A DNA stretch of 64,000 bases, taken from positions 23,501 to 87,500 of the forward strand of contig VXCM01001551.1 in NCBI GenBank assembly GCA_014773175.1, given 5' to 3'. Position 1 is the stretch's first letter, and each line of letters starts with the position of its first letter. Positions 32,158 through 44,600 of the stretch are shown here, in pieces. The stretch is from Lucifuga dentata (taxonomy: Eukaryota; Chordata; Actinopteri; Ophidiiformes; Bythitidae). The notes beneath the pieces are model-generated. The model made no database searches, was not told where the DNA came from, and was given only the letters and a program-made list of their open reading frames with translations. The position numbers were made by a program, and so were the translations under genes.

Positions 32158-32207
32158 ACTCACTCACTCACTCACTCACTCACTCACACACTCACACACT
32201 CACACAC
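32122..32207. repeat. (TC)n-(ACTC)n compound microsatellite
   Basis: TC array passing into an ACTC tetramer array, apc first intron. Confidence 0.95.
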
Positions 32208-33059
32208 AGTGTGTGTTAAAATCAGACAGTTAAAATCCAGTTATCCAGTAGAAATGCTTTGGACAAATCCAGCTCAAACAACAAATCTTTACGGATGTGC
32301 AGTTTAAACGCTCATAAAGCCTCAAACTAAGCCTGCAGCTAAAATTATTTACATGAACTACATCTGTCAATTTTAACATACATATAAACAATAAACTGAA
32401 TTTATCAATCTGGTGATGCCATGAATCTCTGTGACGTAAATGTACTCAGAATAACGTCAATAAATATACGATCTGATTCTGATGTGATTAAACTCAGAAA
32501 AGCTACAACCTGTGACAGCATGCAGAAACCCAACAAACGGAGTGAGACGTCATCATAAATAAAATACCATTTATTGGTGGATTAAATATTAAAAAATGAT
32601 ATTGTTGTTATTATTGTGCTCTAAACTGTTTGTGGAAAGAATGACTAACTGAATGAGTTTAAACAGAAAAGGATGAGCTACTCTGAGGAAACATGAAGGC
32701 AAAGTGAGCACAAATGCTTCTTTATCTCCCCCNCCCCCCTCTCATTTGATTTTCTAAGCCTCTCGTCCAAACCCTCTCTCTCTATCTTTCTCTCCATTCA
32801 TTTTCTGTCTCTCTTCCTTCTTCAAACACAATAGCAGAGACTTGGTAAAGCAGTCACATCAACACTGAGCTTTCGACCAATCAGAAAACAAGATTTCCAG
32901 GTAACTGGCAACTGGCAAGTACACGTACACGCACACACACACGCACACACACACACACACACACACACTGCTGCTGAGAGTATCAGTTAAGCGTGGGTCT
33001 GTGTGTAGAGTGATGAGGATGTACTGATGATGAAGGCTCAGCACCTCCACGCTGCTCTG

Positions 33060-33880
33060 CTGACATCAGCATCATTGCTGTTATTGTAGTAGATGTAGCG
33101 TAGTAACAGTACTTACTGTTATTGTAGTAGTAGTGTAATAACAGTACTTGCTGTTATTGTAGTAGTAGCATAGTAACAATACTTTCTGTTATTGTAGTAG
33201 TAGCGTAGTAACAGTACTTTCTGTTATTATAGGAGTAGCGTAGTAACAGTACTTACTGTTATTGTAGTAGTAGCGTAGTGACAGTACTTGCTGTTTTTGT
33301 AGTAGTAGCATTGTAACAGTACTTGTAACAGTTATTTTAACAGTAGTAGCACTAGCGAGTAGCAGCAGTCATACCAGCAGTTTAATAGTAGTAGTACCTG
33401 CTGTCATTTTAGCCTCAGTAGTATTGTAGCAATACCCAAAAGTTTTAGCAGTTGTTGTAGTAATACTTGCTGACTGTGTCGCAGCATCAGTAGCATCGTA
33501 GTAGTACCTGAAGTAGCTTACTCCAATCACTAGTGCCAATAAAAAAATACTATCTGATTTTAATGTACTTAGCAGTTATACCAGTATTATTAGTAGTAGC
33601 AGTAGTTTTAACAGTAGCAGTTATAGCAGTAGTAGTAGTTATAGTAGCAGTAGTCTTGCGGTATTTATAGCAGTGGCATATAGCAGCACCCATAATACTT
33701 TTAACAGTAGTAGCAGTAGAAAGTAGTAATAGCAGTAGTAGTTGCAGTAGTATTTGCTGATATTGTACAGCAGAAGTATAGTATCAGTATTCGCAATAGT
33801 AGTTGTAAAAGCATTAGCAGTACTAGCAGTATTAGTAGTACTTAGTGTAGTAGTAGCAATGCTACTAGTAGCAGCACTGA
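33060..33880. repeat. GTA-triplet-rich tandem repeat
   Basis: Degenerate tandem units containing TTATTGTAGTAGTAGC and GTAACAGTACTT, grading into irregular TAGTAG/CAG triplets. In the first intron of apc, 0.3 kb from the 5'UTR exon. Confidence 0.85.
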
Positions 33881-34146
33881 ACCCTGACTAACAATGCATT
33901 ATAGCCGCTAGCTAACTAAGCCTTACAGTCTGGATCCCTCACAACCTTTCTGCTACTTTACTCCATTTTCCACAACAAGCCACCGAATCCTCGGCTACAC
34001 TCGGTAAATCAGTCACATCCACATCGCCATCCCGTTAAACCCAACAACGGACACCGCTTTGTCCTAAAGCCGTTCAAACACCAACGGCGTCCAACCAAAA
34101 CAAACGGCTAAGCTAAGCTAGGCTAACAGCTAACAGCCTTTCTTAC

Positions 34147-34370
34147 CTTCTCTCCGTTTGTTGAAAAACAAAAGTCACTTCAGACGCATAAGCTTCACGG
34201 AAACATCACCGGAAAAACCACACAGCCGTTAAATAAACCGCAACAAGTCCCGGTGTCCTCCCATGGCTCCGGTAAGAGCGGGAAACCTGTTTCACAAAGT
34301 CAGGGAGAAGTTTTTCTCTTTTAGCTCTGGACTGATTGTTACAGAACTGCCGCTCCGCTCCGCCATCTTC
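34147..34370 (-). promoter_or_regulatory. apc: apc 5'UTR exon and core promoter
   Basis: The first coding exon of apc begins after a TTCCTACAG acceptor at 29621, so a non-coding exon is needed upstream. A good donor (GAGAAG followed by GTAAGA on the minus strand) lies at 34147/34146. Above it the sequence becomes CpG-richer and ends with a GAAGATGGCGG box (minus strand, 34360-34370), the YY1-type element common near vertebrate transcription starts. The exact start site cannot be read from sequence. A (TGCG)n run at about 34377-34401 adjoins the box. Confidence 0.55.
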
Positions 34371-34907
34371 TCTGTGCGCGTGCGTGCGTGCGTGCGTGCG
34401 TGTGTTAGAAATTACATATGAGAGTACATACAGAATACTTTTTTTTTTTACAAATACATATAAAAGTTTTCAATTGAAATTAATTAATAATAGATCAAAT
34501 TCAGTGAAATATCTAAAACTTAAATTCATGTGTATTAATGTTATTTGTCTTTATCACTGACCTGATTACCCGTGATTCGTTGTGTTTTATTTATACTACA
34601 AAAGAAAAAAAAAGAAAAATATTAAAAACAAAAACTCTTTCACCTTTTTAAGCTAATGTAGAAATACTATTAAGTTATACTCAGTGTGTTCACTATTACG
34701 TCACACATACAAACATATGCATACCTTCATGTACATTCTGTGAATGTAAAAAAATCATACATTATTCATTTATATATTTTCTGTCCAATGTAATTCTGTA
34801 AATCCATACATTATTTATCTGTAAACTATCAGAACATTTAATAGCATTAGATCCCTATATGGCTTCAGCTTTTATTTTGAAGGGCGCAGCCGGAAGCTGT
34901 CTTTTTA

Positions 34908-34918
34908 AAGATGGCGGC
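34908..34918 (+). promoter_or_regulatory. YY1-type AAGATGGCGGC element at the fktn start region
   Basis: AAGATGGCGGC lies about 140 bp upstream of the fktn ATG. A related GAAGATGGCGG sits on the opposite strand at 34360-34370 near the apc start. The two genes diverge, and their likely first exons are only about 0.5-0.7 kb apart. From known biology this motif at a transcription start usually binds YY1; occupancy here is inferred. Confidence 0.45.
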
Positions 34919-35053
34919 GGTTTTCTGCGACTAGAACACCCCACTCGTTGTTGTCCGTTTTCCTCTTTCTACGCATACAGTTTCTGTTTAAATTCACCGA
35001 CATGACGAGCACGCGCGCAGAGGTGTGCGCGTGACGGCCGTTATCGTTACCGG

Positions 35054-38000
35054 ATGTTTCGGCTGAACATCAGCGCCGTTTTATTTCTGCTAATCGTTAG
35101 CAGCTCCGTGTTCCTGCTGTTCCAGCTGTATTACTACCGGAAGTACTTCAACAAGGTCAGTTTACTAACAAAAGGAATACTTTAACAGCATTAAATGTGC
35201 CTCCAGTGTCTGTGCAGTAGCCAAACTCTGAACCGAATAGTAGAATAGTAGTTTTATTTGATCCTATTTTGAAAACGTTTTCATAATAAATAAATAAACA
35301 CAGATTACAATTCAAACCCATTATCCTGCAGCCTCACATTCTGAGCCGCAGCGGTCACATGACCTCCAGTGACGTCCAATGGGTGAGTCTGAGGATACTG
35401 TTGATGTAACTTACTGTAAGCATAACAAGTAGTAGTATTGGCTAGTAGTATTGGTGTTAGCAGTACTGTTCCAGCAGCAGTGCCACAGCAGCTTACTTCC
35501 TGTTCCTGTCTGCAGCACGCAGTGAAGAAGTTTCTGGCGTTAGCACAACGCTTCAAGCTGCCACTCTTCCTGGCTGACACCACCACGCTGACACTGCTCT
35601 CCCAGGATGCTTTGCTGCAGCGTGACCGGCTGGTGCGTGAGCCACACTGCAGCTTCCTGTGCACTGGCCGACCAGTCACGTCGTTTGCTCTGTACGCCAA
35701 CCAATGGAAATACAACGTGAGTATGACCCTAAAAAAGATGTTTGTTTTTTTTAAGTATAGGGTTAGTATGCTAAACAGAGAAGCAGCAGTGCTTTTGTTA
35801 AGAAGGAAAGTTTTTGATTCTCGTTTGATCAGCAGCCTGGCTTCTTATCAGCTGCTCAGGAGAAAGGCTTTGAGATGCTGGAGCTGCGAGGAGAAGACCC
35901 ACGATTGGCCAGCCTGGACACCCTATCAGGCGAGGAGATACCTCTGCACTTCTTGTTTCGCCTGCAAGGGTTCATCATCCAGGTGGGCAGAGCCGCATCA
36001 CGCGAAATAGAAAATCCTAGAAGGAACCACCTAGAAACACACTGAATATCACCTAGAATTGCTGAGACTGTCCACCTGGAATCAGCAACAAGGTGAAAAA
36101 TCCCAAGTCAAAATACCCTAAGAATTCCTTAGTAACTACATAGAAATGCCTACCAACAGCTAACAATTGCTTGACAACTTACTGGATATCGTTAGTAACC
36201 ACCTAGAGTCACTTAGAAATCATCTACTTCTGCTTTAGAGAATCACCTAGAATTACATTTCAGACAATGGCAAATGCACAGCAGCCACGTAGGAATGTCT
36301 AGCATCTTTCTACTAACACCCAGCAGCCATTTTGAATGCCATCTGTTGAATGTTTTTGGGGGGTTATGCATTTGTCCAGGTGGTCTTCCTGTACGAGCGT
36401 AGTGGGAACTATCTGTGGCACGGAGCGTTACGCCTCAAAGCGAACACGGACACAAGCTTTGCTACATTCAGACTGCTGGACTATGGACGCCATGCTGGAG
36501 CCTACGACAGGTTACACACTCATACACACTCACAAAAACATACACACTCATACACACACACTAACACACAGTAATACACTGTACTGCTTGATAATATAAA
36601 TGATATTTATGGTATTATTTTACTGTAAAGACTTCCTGTCTGCTGCTGCCCTCTGCAGGCCGGAGCTGGTTCTGACCGTGCTCGATGGCCTCGACGTTCG
36701 TATCCCGCGAAACATTTCTCACTTCCTGTCTCAGCAGAGACACGCCCGCTTCCTAGAGTGCCATTACCATGACGCCCGCAACTTCGTGCAGGTCAGGAAG
36801 CAAAAAAACAAAAAAAAATTTTAAAATGTATGTGTGGAATGTTTTTTTTAAAGATGAAGAGATTTTGAAATATTAAGATGTTTAGGTTAAATCATATATA
36901 CTGTACGTAAAAAAAAAAAAAAAAAAAAAAAANCTGCGGAAGCCGTGACTTTCCGGCGGAAGGCAAAGTCTCTGCTGCGATTGGCCGCTCGCTGCCTCGC
37001 TCAGCTCAACGTTCCCTTCTGGCTCAGCAGCGGCACCTGCCTGGGTACAAAACACAAACACGCTAATGCTAACACACCATTATTGCAACATGCTAACACT
37101 TAAAAAAATCAACTCAACACATTAACATGCTAACATTGCAGCTTTATACAATGCTAACACTCTAATGTTATAAAGTGTTAATCTATGAACATGTTAACAT
37201 CAATGCTCTCTCTCTCTCTCTCTGTGAACATCTCTCGCCCCCTGCAGGCTGGTTCAGACAGTGCAATATTATTCCATATAGTCGGGACGTTGACATTGGA
37301 ATTTTCATCGCAGACTTCAGACCTGACATCATCACAGCGTTCCAGGATGCTGGCCTGACCCTCAAACACAAGTTTGGCAAGGTGGGCGGGGCACCATTAC
37401 TTTTTACACCTTTTTAAACAAATATAAATTTTTTTTTAAAGATTGTGTAATTAAAAAAAACACATTTCTTTGCTCTTTTACATGATTACTTTCTAAAAAT
37501 AAGAAAAAGAAAAAGGTACGTGTTAAGCGGAAGTGTGTTTTATGATGAAACAGATGTGATTTTATTGAGGTGGAGGACAGTCAGGAAGTCTCATTTTGAA
37601 GTCGATTTATATTTTATTTTGAAGGCGTGTCCATTATTTTGAAAGTAGTTTATTTTGGAGATACATGTTATGTTGAAGGTGTGTGTTTTATTTTTAAGGT
37701 GAGGACATTTGGAAGATTTTACTTTAAAGGTAAAGGACAATCTGTGAGTTTTATTTTGAAGGTGCTTTAAGGTTAAGTAATTCTGGGAATTTATTTTGAA
37801 GGTGCACATTATATTCTGGAGATAAAAGACAATTTGAGTTTTATTTTGAAGGTGGAAGACAGTCTGGAACTTTCCTTCCTCAGTGATGACGTCAAACTGG
37901 ACATTTTCTTTTTCTACGTGGATGATGGCATCATTTGGAACGGAGGAACGCAGGCGAAGAGCGGGAAAAAATTCAAGTAAAGAATATTATTTCCTGTTTG

Positions 38001-38392
38001 TGTAAAAGCTGTAAATGTTTGTTATTTCAGTTAAAATGTCTCAATGTTTAAGTTATTTCTGTTAAAATCTTCTTTTTGTTTTTGCCGCCTTCTGGCTGAT
38101 GATGACAGGAGTAACATATTGTCTGCCATGTTTGTAGTTTTACCCTTTAGAAGAACCTCCTCCTGTTTTTGTTTAAAGGTACATCTTCCCTCGTTTCTCG
38201 CTCTGCTGGGCGGAGCTTCTTGAGCTGAAAGTTCGCGTTCCATGCGAAACACTTGACTACATCACAGCGAACTACGGCGACACCTGGAACGTGCCGCTGC
38301 ATAGCTGGGACTGGAAGACATCGCCTAGCAACGTCCTGGAAAATGGGGTGTGGCCGCCTGCAAATTGGGCGGAGCTTATTCAAGTTTACTGA
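35054..38392 (+). CDS. fktn: Fukutin, ribitol-5-phosphate transferase (fktn)
   Basis: Golgi type II membrane enzyme that adds ribitol-5-phosphate during alpha-dystroglycan glycosylation. Exons: 35054-35155 (signal anchor; [18 protein letters not shown]), 35332-35382, 35516-35716, 35836-35982, 36380-36510 ([16 protein letters not shown]), 36659-36791, 36934-37044 ([12 protein letters not shown]), 37248-37381 ([20 protein letters not shown]), 37852-37976 and 38179-38392 (stop TGA). The DVD acidic motif of the LicD/nucleotidyltransferase-like domain is present, as is the ending [11 protein letters not shown]. Exon 7 loses its 5' end at an A-run with an N at 36933, so its acceptor and first residues are missing. 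All other phases agree. The acceptor of exon 9 is the motif TTTTATTTTGAAG, one of many copies around it. In human FKTN neighbours FSD1L; here apc lies between them. Confidence 0.95.
37590..37865 (+). repeat. cluster of TTTTATTTTGAAGG motif in fktn
   Basis: About nine copies or near-copies of TTTATTTTGAAGGTG at irregular 20-40 bp intervals in the intron before fktn exon 9. The last copy provides the splice acceptor at 37851. Confidence 0.8.
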
Positions 38393-38639
38393 TAGGAAAT
38401 GCTGTAGAAAAATACAAATAAAAATGAAATGGATTGAAAGTGTAAATAAAGATGTATTGAAATGGAAAAACGTGTGAAACTCCTTAAAAATGGAAAATCT
38501 GCTGATCAAAGTGAATATTTTCTGATGCTGTGAAAGTCTGTTTACATCAGTAATGTTTGTAAACACAGCAACACGTGTGTAAACTAGAAGGTGCAGTTTG
38601 TGAAGAAACTGCGGGGCGATTGCACGCTGAACCCGCCGC

Positions 38640-41270
38640 TTGAAGCGATTGTTTGAAACTGATTGAAACTTGCTTGAAAAATGTGGAAGAGGCAACTGAA
38701 TAAGTTTAAATTGTAGTACAATAGTATAAGAAGTACTATGTGAGCTGAAAGAGATGTGAAGCCAGCTTGAATGCTTCGTATTCAGTTGAATGGGGAAATT
38801 TTAGATGAAAATTGAAAAAATGTGCTGAAGTAAGTTTGAATATTTTGAAAAGTATGAAAGATGTGAATATGCTGTTGAAACCCCTTAAAGGATAGATCAA
38901 GANTTGAATATTTTGAAAAGTATGAAAGATGTGAATATGCTGTTGAAACCCCTTAAAGGATAGATCAAGATGAACACTATGAAACTGGTTTGAAGTTTCT
39001 ACTTTGAAGCATGTGGAAGTAAGCAGGTTTCAAATATTGGAAAGTTTGAAAAATTTGAAAAGCACTGAAATTGCCCTTTAATTTTCTCTGAAAGTATGAA
39101 AGGTAGAAAAAATCTGAATCTGTTGGAAATAGTTGAAGGTTGGATGAACATTTGAAAAGTGGAAGGAGAGTTCTAAGTGACAGTATGAAGGAGTGGGAAG
39201 AGCTGAAATATTGGAAATTTTGAAGAATTTGAAAACTGCTGAAATTGCCCTTTAAATTTTTCTGAAAATATGAAAGGTAGAAAAAAATCTGAATCCACTG
39301 GAAATAGTTGAGGGTTGGATGAATGTTTGAAAAGTGGAAGTAGAGTTCTAACTGAAAGTATGAAGGAGTGGGAAGAGCTGAATTACTGGACATTTTGAAA
39401 AAAGTGGAAAAATTGGTTTAAATAAAGTTTAATAATTTAAAAGTTATGAATCATGGGAAAATTCTGTTGACACCCCCTATAGAGACCTTCAAGGTGAATA
39501 TGTTGAAGTTGGTTTGAAATTTCTATCTCAAAGCACGTAGGACTAGATAGGTTTCAAAAATTTAAAAAATTGAAGAATTTGAAAACCACTGACATTGCCC
39601 TTTAATTTTCTCCAAAAGTACAAAGGTAGAAAAAATCGGAATCCATTTGGAATAGTGGAAGATTGGATGAATATTTGAAAAGGGGAAGGAGAGTTCTAAG
39701 TGAAAGTATGAAGTAGTGGGAAGAGTTGAAAGATTGGAAATTTTGAAGAGTTTGAAAACCACTGAAATGGCCCTTTAAATTTCTCTGAAAGTATGAAAGG
39801 GTAGAAAAAATCTGAATCTGTTGGAAATAGTTGAAGGTTGGATGAATATTTGAAAAGTGTAAGGAGAGTTCTAAGTGAAAGTCTACAGGAATGGGAAGAG
39901 CTGGAAGACTGGAAATTTTGAAAAAAATGGAAAAATTGGTTTAAATAAAGTTTAATATTTCAAAAACTATGAATTATGGGAAAATTCTGTTGACACCCCC
40001 TAGAGAGGTAGTCAAGCTGAACATGTTGAAGTTGGATGGAAGTTTCTATCTCAAAGCATGTAGGACTAGATAGGTTTCAAAAATTGAAGAATTTGAAAAC
40101 CACTGAAACTGCTCTTTAATTTTCTCCGGAAGTTTGAAAGTTAGAAAAAATCGGAATCCGTTGGGAACAGTAGAAGATTGGATGAATATTTGAAAAGTGG
40201 AATGAGAGTTCTAAGTGAAAGTATGAAGGAGTGGGAAGAGCTGAATTACTGGACATTTTGAAAAAAGTGGAAAAATTGGTTTAAATAAAGTTTAATAATT
40301 TAAAAGTTATGAATCATGGGAAAATTCTGTTGACACCCCCTATAGAGACCTTCAAGGTGAATATGTTGAAGTTGGTTTGAAATTTCTATCTCAAAGCACG
40401 TAGGACTAGATAGGTTTCAAAAATTTAAAAAATTGAAGAATTTGAAAACCACTGACATTGCCCTTTAATTTTCTCCAAAAGTACAAAGGTAGAAAAAATC
40501 GGAATCCATTTGGAATAGTGGAAGATTGGATGAATATTTGAAAAGGGGAAGGAGAGTTCTAAGTGAAAGTATGAAGTAGTGGGAAGAGTTGAAAGATTGG
40601 AAATTTTGAAGAGTTTGAAAACCACTGAAATGGCCCTTTAAATTTCTCTGAAAGTATGAAAGGGTAGAAAAAATCTGAATCTGTTGGAAATAGTTGAAGG
40701 TTGGATGAATATTTGAAAAGTGTAAGGAGAGTTCTAAGTGAAAGTCTACAGGAATGGGAAGAGCTGGAAGACTGGAAATTTTGAAAAAAATGGAAAAATT
40801 GGTTTAAATAAAGTTTAATATTTCAAAAACTATGAATTATGGGAAAATTCTGTTGACACCCCCTAGAGAGGTAGTCAAGCTGAACATGTTGAAGTTGGAT
40901 GGAAGTTTCTATCTCAAAGCATGTAGGACTAGATAGGTTTCAAAAATTGAAGAATTTGAAAACCACTGAAACTGCTCTTTAATTTTCTCCGGAAGTTTGA
41001 AAGTTAGAAAAAATCGGAATCCGTTGGGAACAGTAGAAGATTGGATGAATATTTGAAAAGTGGAATGAGAGTTCTAAGTGAAAGTATGAAGGAGTGGGAA
41101 GAGCTGAAAGACTGGAAATTTTGAAGAACTTTCCCATTCATTTTGAATGGGAAAATTTCAGGAAGAACTGTGGAATATTCCGGAAAGTATGAAAGATGAA
41201 AATTCTGTTGACAATAAGTTGAACGGGATGAAATTGGTTTGAAGTCTTTAGGTTGAAGTATGTGGAAGTA
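38640..41270. repeat. purine-rich higher-order tandem repeat
   Basis: Sub-units of about 175 and 345 bp recur (marker GTTCTAAGTGAAAGTATGAA near 39172, 39345, 39692, 40209, 40556, 41071). They are organised into two 863-bp blocks, 39378-40240 and 40241-41103, that look identical base for base. The plus strand is strongly A/G-rich. The array ends near a CCCATTCATTTTGAATGGG hairpin at about 41132 and an (AAT)n tract at 41301-41332. The only open frames are repeat translations, identical in both blocks. It separates fktn from the UGT gene. Confidence 0.85.
38836..38970. other. duplicated junction around N 38903
   Basis: About 67 bp (TTGAATATTTTGAAAAG ... GATAGATCAAGA) repeated exactly on both sides of a single N. 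Confidence 0.85.
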
Positions 41271-41298
41271 GCTGAGTGCCAAAAAAACGGGAAGAAAG

Positions 41299-41333
<35 letters not shown>

Positions 41334-41528
41334 TTGGTTGAAGGGAACATAGGGGTGATTGCTGTCATCAGCCTTCAACTTTTACCTTCAAACTCAATAA
41401 AACCCTGTCACCATAGTGACAGTGGGCGGGGCTTCTCTCTGTGCACCAATCAGATTGCAGCTCAGGCTTGTTGGACTTTGATCGTTCAGACTTCGCTGTT
41501 TGGTTTTCACCTGAAACGGCTTTACGCT

Positions 41529-41661
41529 CGTTTTGAATCGAGTTTTTTTTTTCTTTTTCTTCACACGCAGCTTCGTGTAAAAGTTAAACAGAGTNCGTTT
41601 TGAATCGAGTTTTTTTTTTCTTTTTCTTCACACGCAGCTTCGTGTAAAAGTTAAACAGAGT
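41529..41661. other. duplicated junction around N 41595, upstream of the UGT
   Basis: About 66 bp copied on both sides of one N, 27-160 bp before the UGT start codon. The promoter/5'UTR is probably shorter than shown. Confidence 0.85.
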
Positions 41662-41687
41662 TTCGGCTGTAGTTTTTGTCTCTCATC

Positions 41688-44600
41688 ATGAAGACTTTCC
41701 AGCTTCTTCTGCTTCCCGCTCTTTTCCTGTTTCTGCTTCCGCCCCGCGCGCTGCTGGATGGCGGACGCGTCCTGGTGTTTCCTGGTGAGTACAGCCACTG
41801 GCTGAACATGCGCAGCATCATGAAGGCGCTGGTGAGCAGGAATCACTCCGTCACCGTTCTGCTCTCTGACGCATCGCCCTCCGTCAAGTATCACCAACGC
41901 GGTGACGTCACTGACTTCAACTTCCTGGTTTTCCAGGTACAGCTACGGTTTTCTCAAGGTTTTACTTACTTTAATGTGTTTTCAACATGTTGAATGCTCT
42001 GATTGCTTTACAGAAAACCTTCATTTAAAGTGAGCTTTTTGAAAAATAACTAAATATAAATTAAACTCAAAGTATGTTTCTTTTGGGAGGTGTTTGTTGC
42101 CTCTGAGGGGGCGTGGCCACAATTTCAGCTGAGTGACACATAAAGTCTGGTGTATACTTCACGTTAACTACGCATACGCGTAGCAAGATGGCCGCCACGC
42201 GTTTCCAGCGTTGGTTTGAAGCGTCGTTTGCGCCGTCATCCAGAATTATGTGACACTTACGCGAGCTGCAGTACCTACGGAAACCGCGGGGGGGCAGCGT
42301 TGTGAAAGTTAGTCATGCAGCACAGGCTAACAACGTAAATGCGTTAGCATTAGCGTGCCAGCATCCAGCAGCCTGACATTGTGTAAAACCAGAAGCAGGT
42401 TTGAGGCGACTGAAGGTCTTCTGGAATCTGCCGGATCCGCTGGGCCGCCAACGCCACCCAGCGGATCCAGCGTTTAACCTTCCAGATCCATGTTAACTAC
42501 GGATGACAGGATGTAAAGAATTCTGCTCATGACACTTGTGAGCGCACGCATGTGTGTAGTTAACATGACGTATAACCAGGCTTTAGCGTTGCTAGGAGAC
42601 GCAGGCTGAGATGAAATGATGTTTTACTGTTTTTGTAAATGATGAATTCTTTTGATGTTGTTTTTTACGCTCAGGCACCATTCAGCAGAAACGACTTTCA
42701 GGCGCTCATGGACGAGTTCATCCACTTCTCCATGAACGACTGGCACGCCGCCTCGTGGCTACAGAGGCTTCTGAAGATCCGTGGTTGGATGAGGCGTTCA
42801 GTGGAACTGGGCATGCAGCTGTGCGAGTCCATGCTGAAGAACCAGCAGCTGATGGCGGAGCTTCGGGCCGCGGCGTTTGACACCGTGCTGCTGGACCCTG
42901 TGGTGATGTGCGGCGATCTGGTGGCCGACGTGCTCGGCCTGCCGCTCATCCTCTCGCTGCGTTTTTCCTTTGGGGGCGTGTTAGAGCGGCACTGTGGCCA
43001 CGCCCCCGCTCTGCCATCGTACGTGCCTGCGCCACCTTTGCCGTACGGAGACCGCATGACGTTCAGCGAGCGGCTGGTCAACACGCTAATATACGGCTGG
43101 TCGTCAGCGGTGACAGAAATCTTCTGGAGACTAGTGCTGGATGGATTCTACAGTGAGGTCAAAGGTCAGAGAAAATAAACAGGAAACAGCTGAAGGACTT
43201 CAAAAATATGTGTGAGAAAAGTACTTAAAAAATTTGAATCTGACACGGTTTTTCCTTCACAACAAGCCTTTCAAAATAAAATCTATTTCCTGTGTGAACA
43301 GGAAGTAGCAGCAGCTTCTGTGGGACGCTGGGAAAGGCTGACGTCTGGCTCATCAGAGCCTTCTGGGACTTGGAGACGCCACGGCCGGCCCCGCCCAACT
43401 TCCAATATGTGGGCGGGCTGCACTGCAAACCAGCCAATCAGCTGCCAGAGGCAAGTGCTGGACTTCCTGCTGCTCTGTTGATTGACAGCAGGTTTTTAAA
43501 AACATGATTTCAGAAAATTAAAAAACAGTTGAAGCATCTGAGATTTCTACTGATGTGTTCAAGTTCCACCGCAGGTTCCGTAATTTCCTAAATCTCTGTT
43601 TAGTCACAGTAACGTTCAAAGATTTCAACTTGAAAAACAACAAATTTCCAACTACAAGGCACTGATGCTGATGATGTCACTGATGATGTCACTGATGATG
43701 TCACTGATGTCATCTCTCAGGAAATGGAGGCGTTTGTAGAGAGTTCTGGTGACGCCGGTGTGGTGATCGTGTCCTTCGGCTCCATGGTAACCAACCTGAC
43801 CACAGAGCGCGCTGATGTCATCGCCACAGCACTCGGGCAACTCCCACAGAAGGTCAGAAGCTCCGCCCACTCTTCCACTCTCTGAAAACACACAAAAACA
43901 GAAAAAAAAGATTTTCCTCCAGCAACTTTAGATTTATGATGCAGCATTTTTTGGAAAAATAAACTTTTAGCAGTGAAAACATGAAAACACGATGCTGCAT
44001 TTAGGTGCCAGAGAATTTATGGGACAAAAAACTTCCAAATTCATTTCCTGAGAATCAGCAGAATTTCTGAAGATTTAAGGAGAAGAGAAATTTACCAAAT
44101 TTTCTCAGGAAAAAAAAAGAAACAGGAAGCATGGCGCCATCTGCAGGTCAAGCACCGAATAACAGACATGTCAGTGTGTGATCGTCAACATAAACATGTT
44201 AAACATGTCATCACAGCTTTCATACATACATACATGTATATGTTTTATTTCTTTTTAGGTGATCTGGAGGTACAGAGGACAAACGCCAAAAACTTTGGGG
44301 TCGAACACGAAGCTTTATGATTGGATCCCACAAAACGACCTGCTGGGTAAAAAACTTCCTCCGTTTCAGAATAAAACTTATTTCTCCATTTCACAATAAA
44401 AGACACATCTGACATTCTCTTTCAGAATAAAATAATCTGCCCACAATACACATCATATTTCCTCTTTTTCACAATAAAAGCTCCAAAATGATCTCCGTCT
44501 CGGCATATTTAAATTTTTTGTTAAACATTATGTCAGCTCCCTGTCAAAATAAAAGCCCCTTTTTCGCTTTCCTGTCAGGGCACTCAAAGACCAAAGCGTT

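Larger units (their letters stand above)
29621..34146 (-). other. apc: apc first intron (5'UTR intron)
   Basis: A 4.5-kb intron with no recognised coding exon. Contents: a CAACA-rich minisatellite (29815-30350), pyrimidine-rich DNA (31000-31700), (TC)n followed by (ACTC)n at 32122-32207, an N in a C-run at 32733, (CA)n near 32932-32967, and GTA/TAG-triplet-rich tandem repeats at 33060-33880. Confidence 0.6.

Noticed and set aside
39562..40625. Two identical 66-codon minus-strand ORFs
   Set aside because: Translations of the 863-bp tandem repeat; no start context, splice sites or homology.
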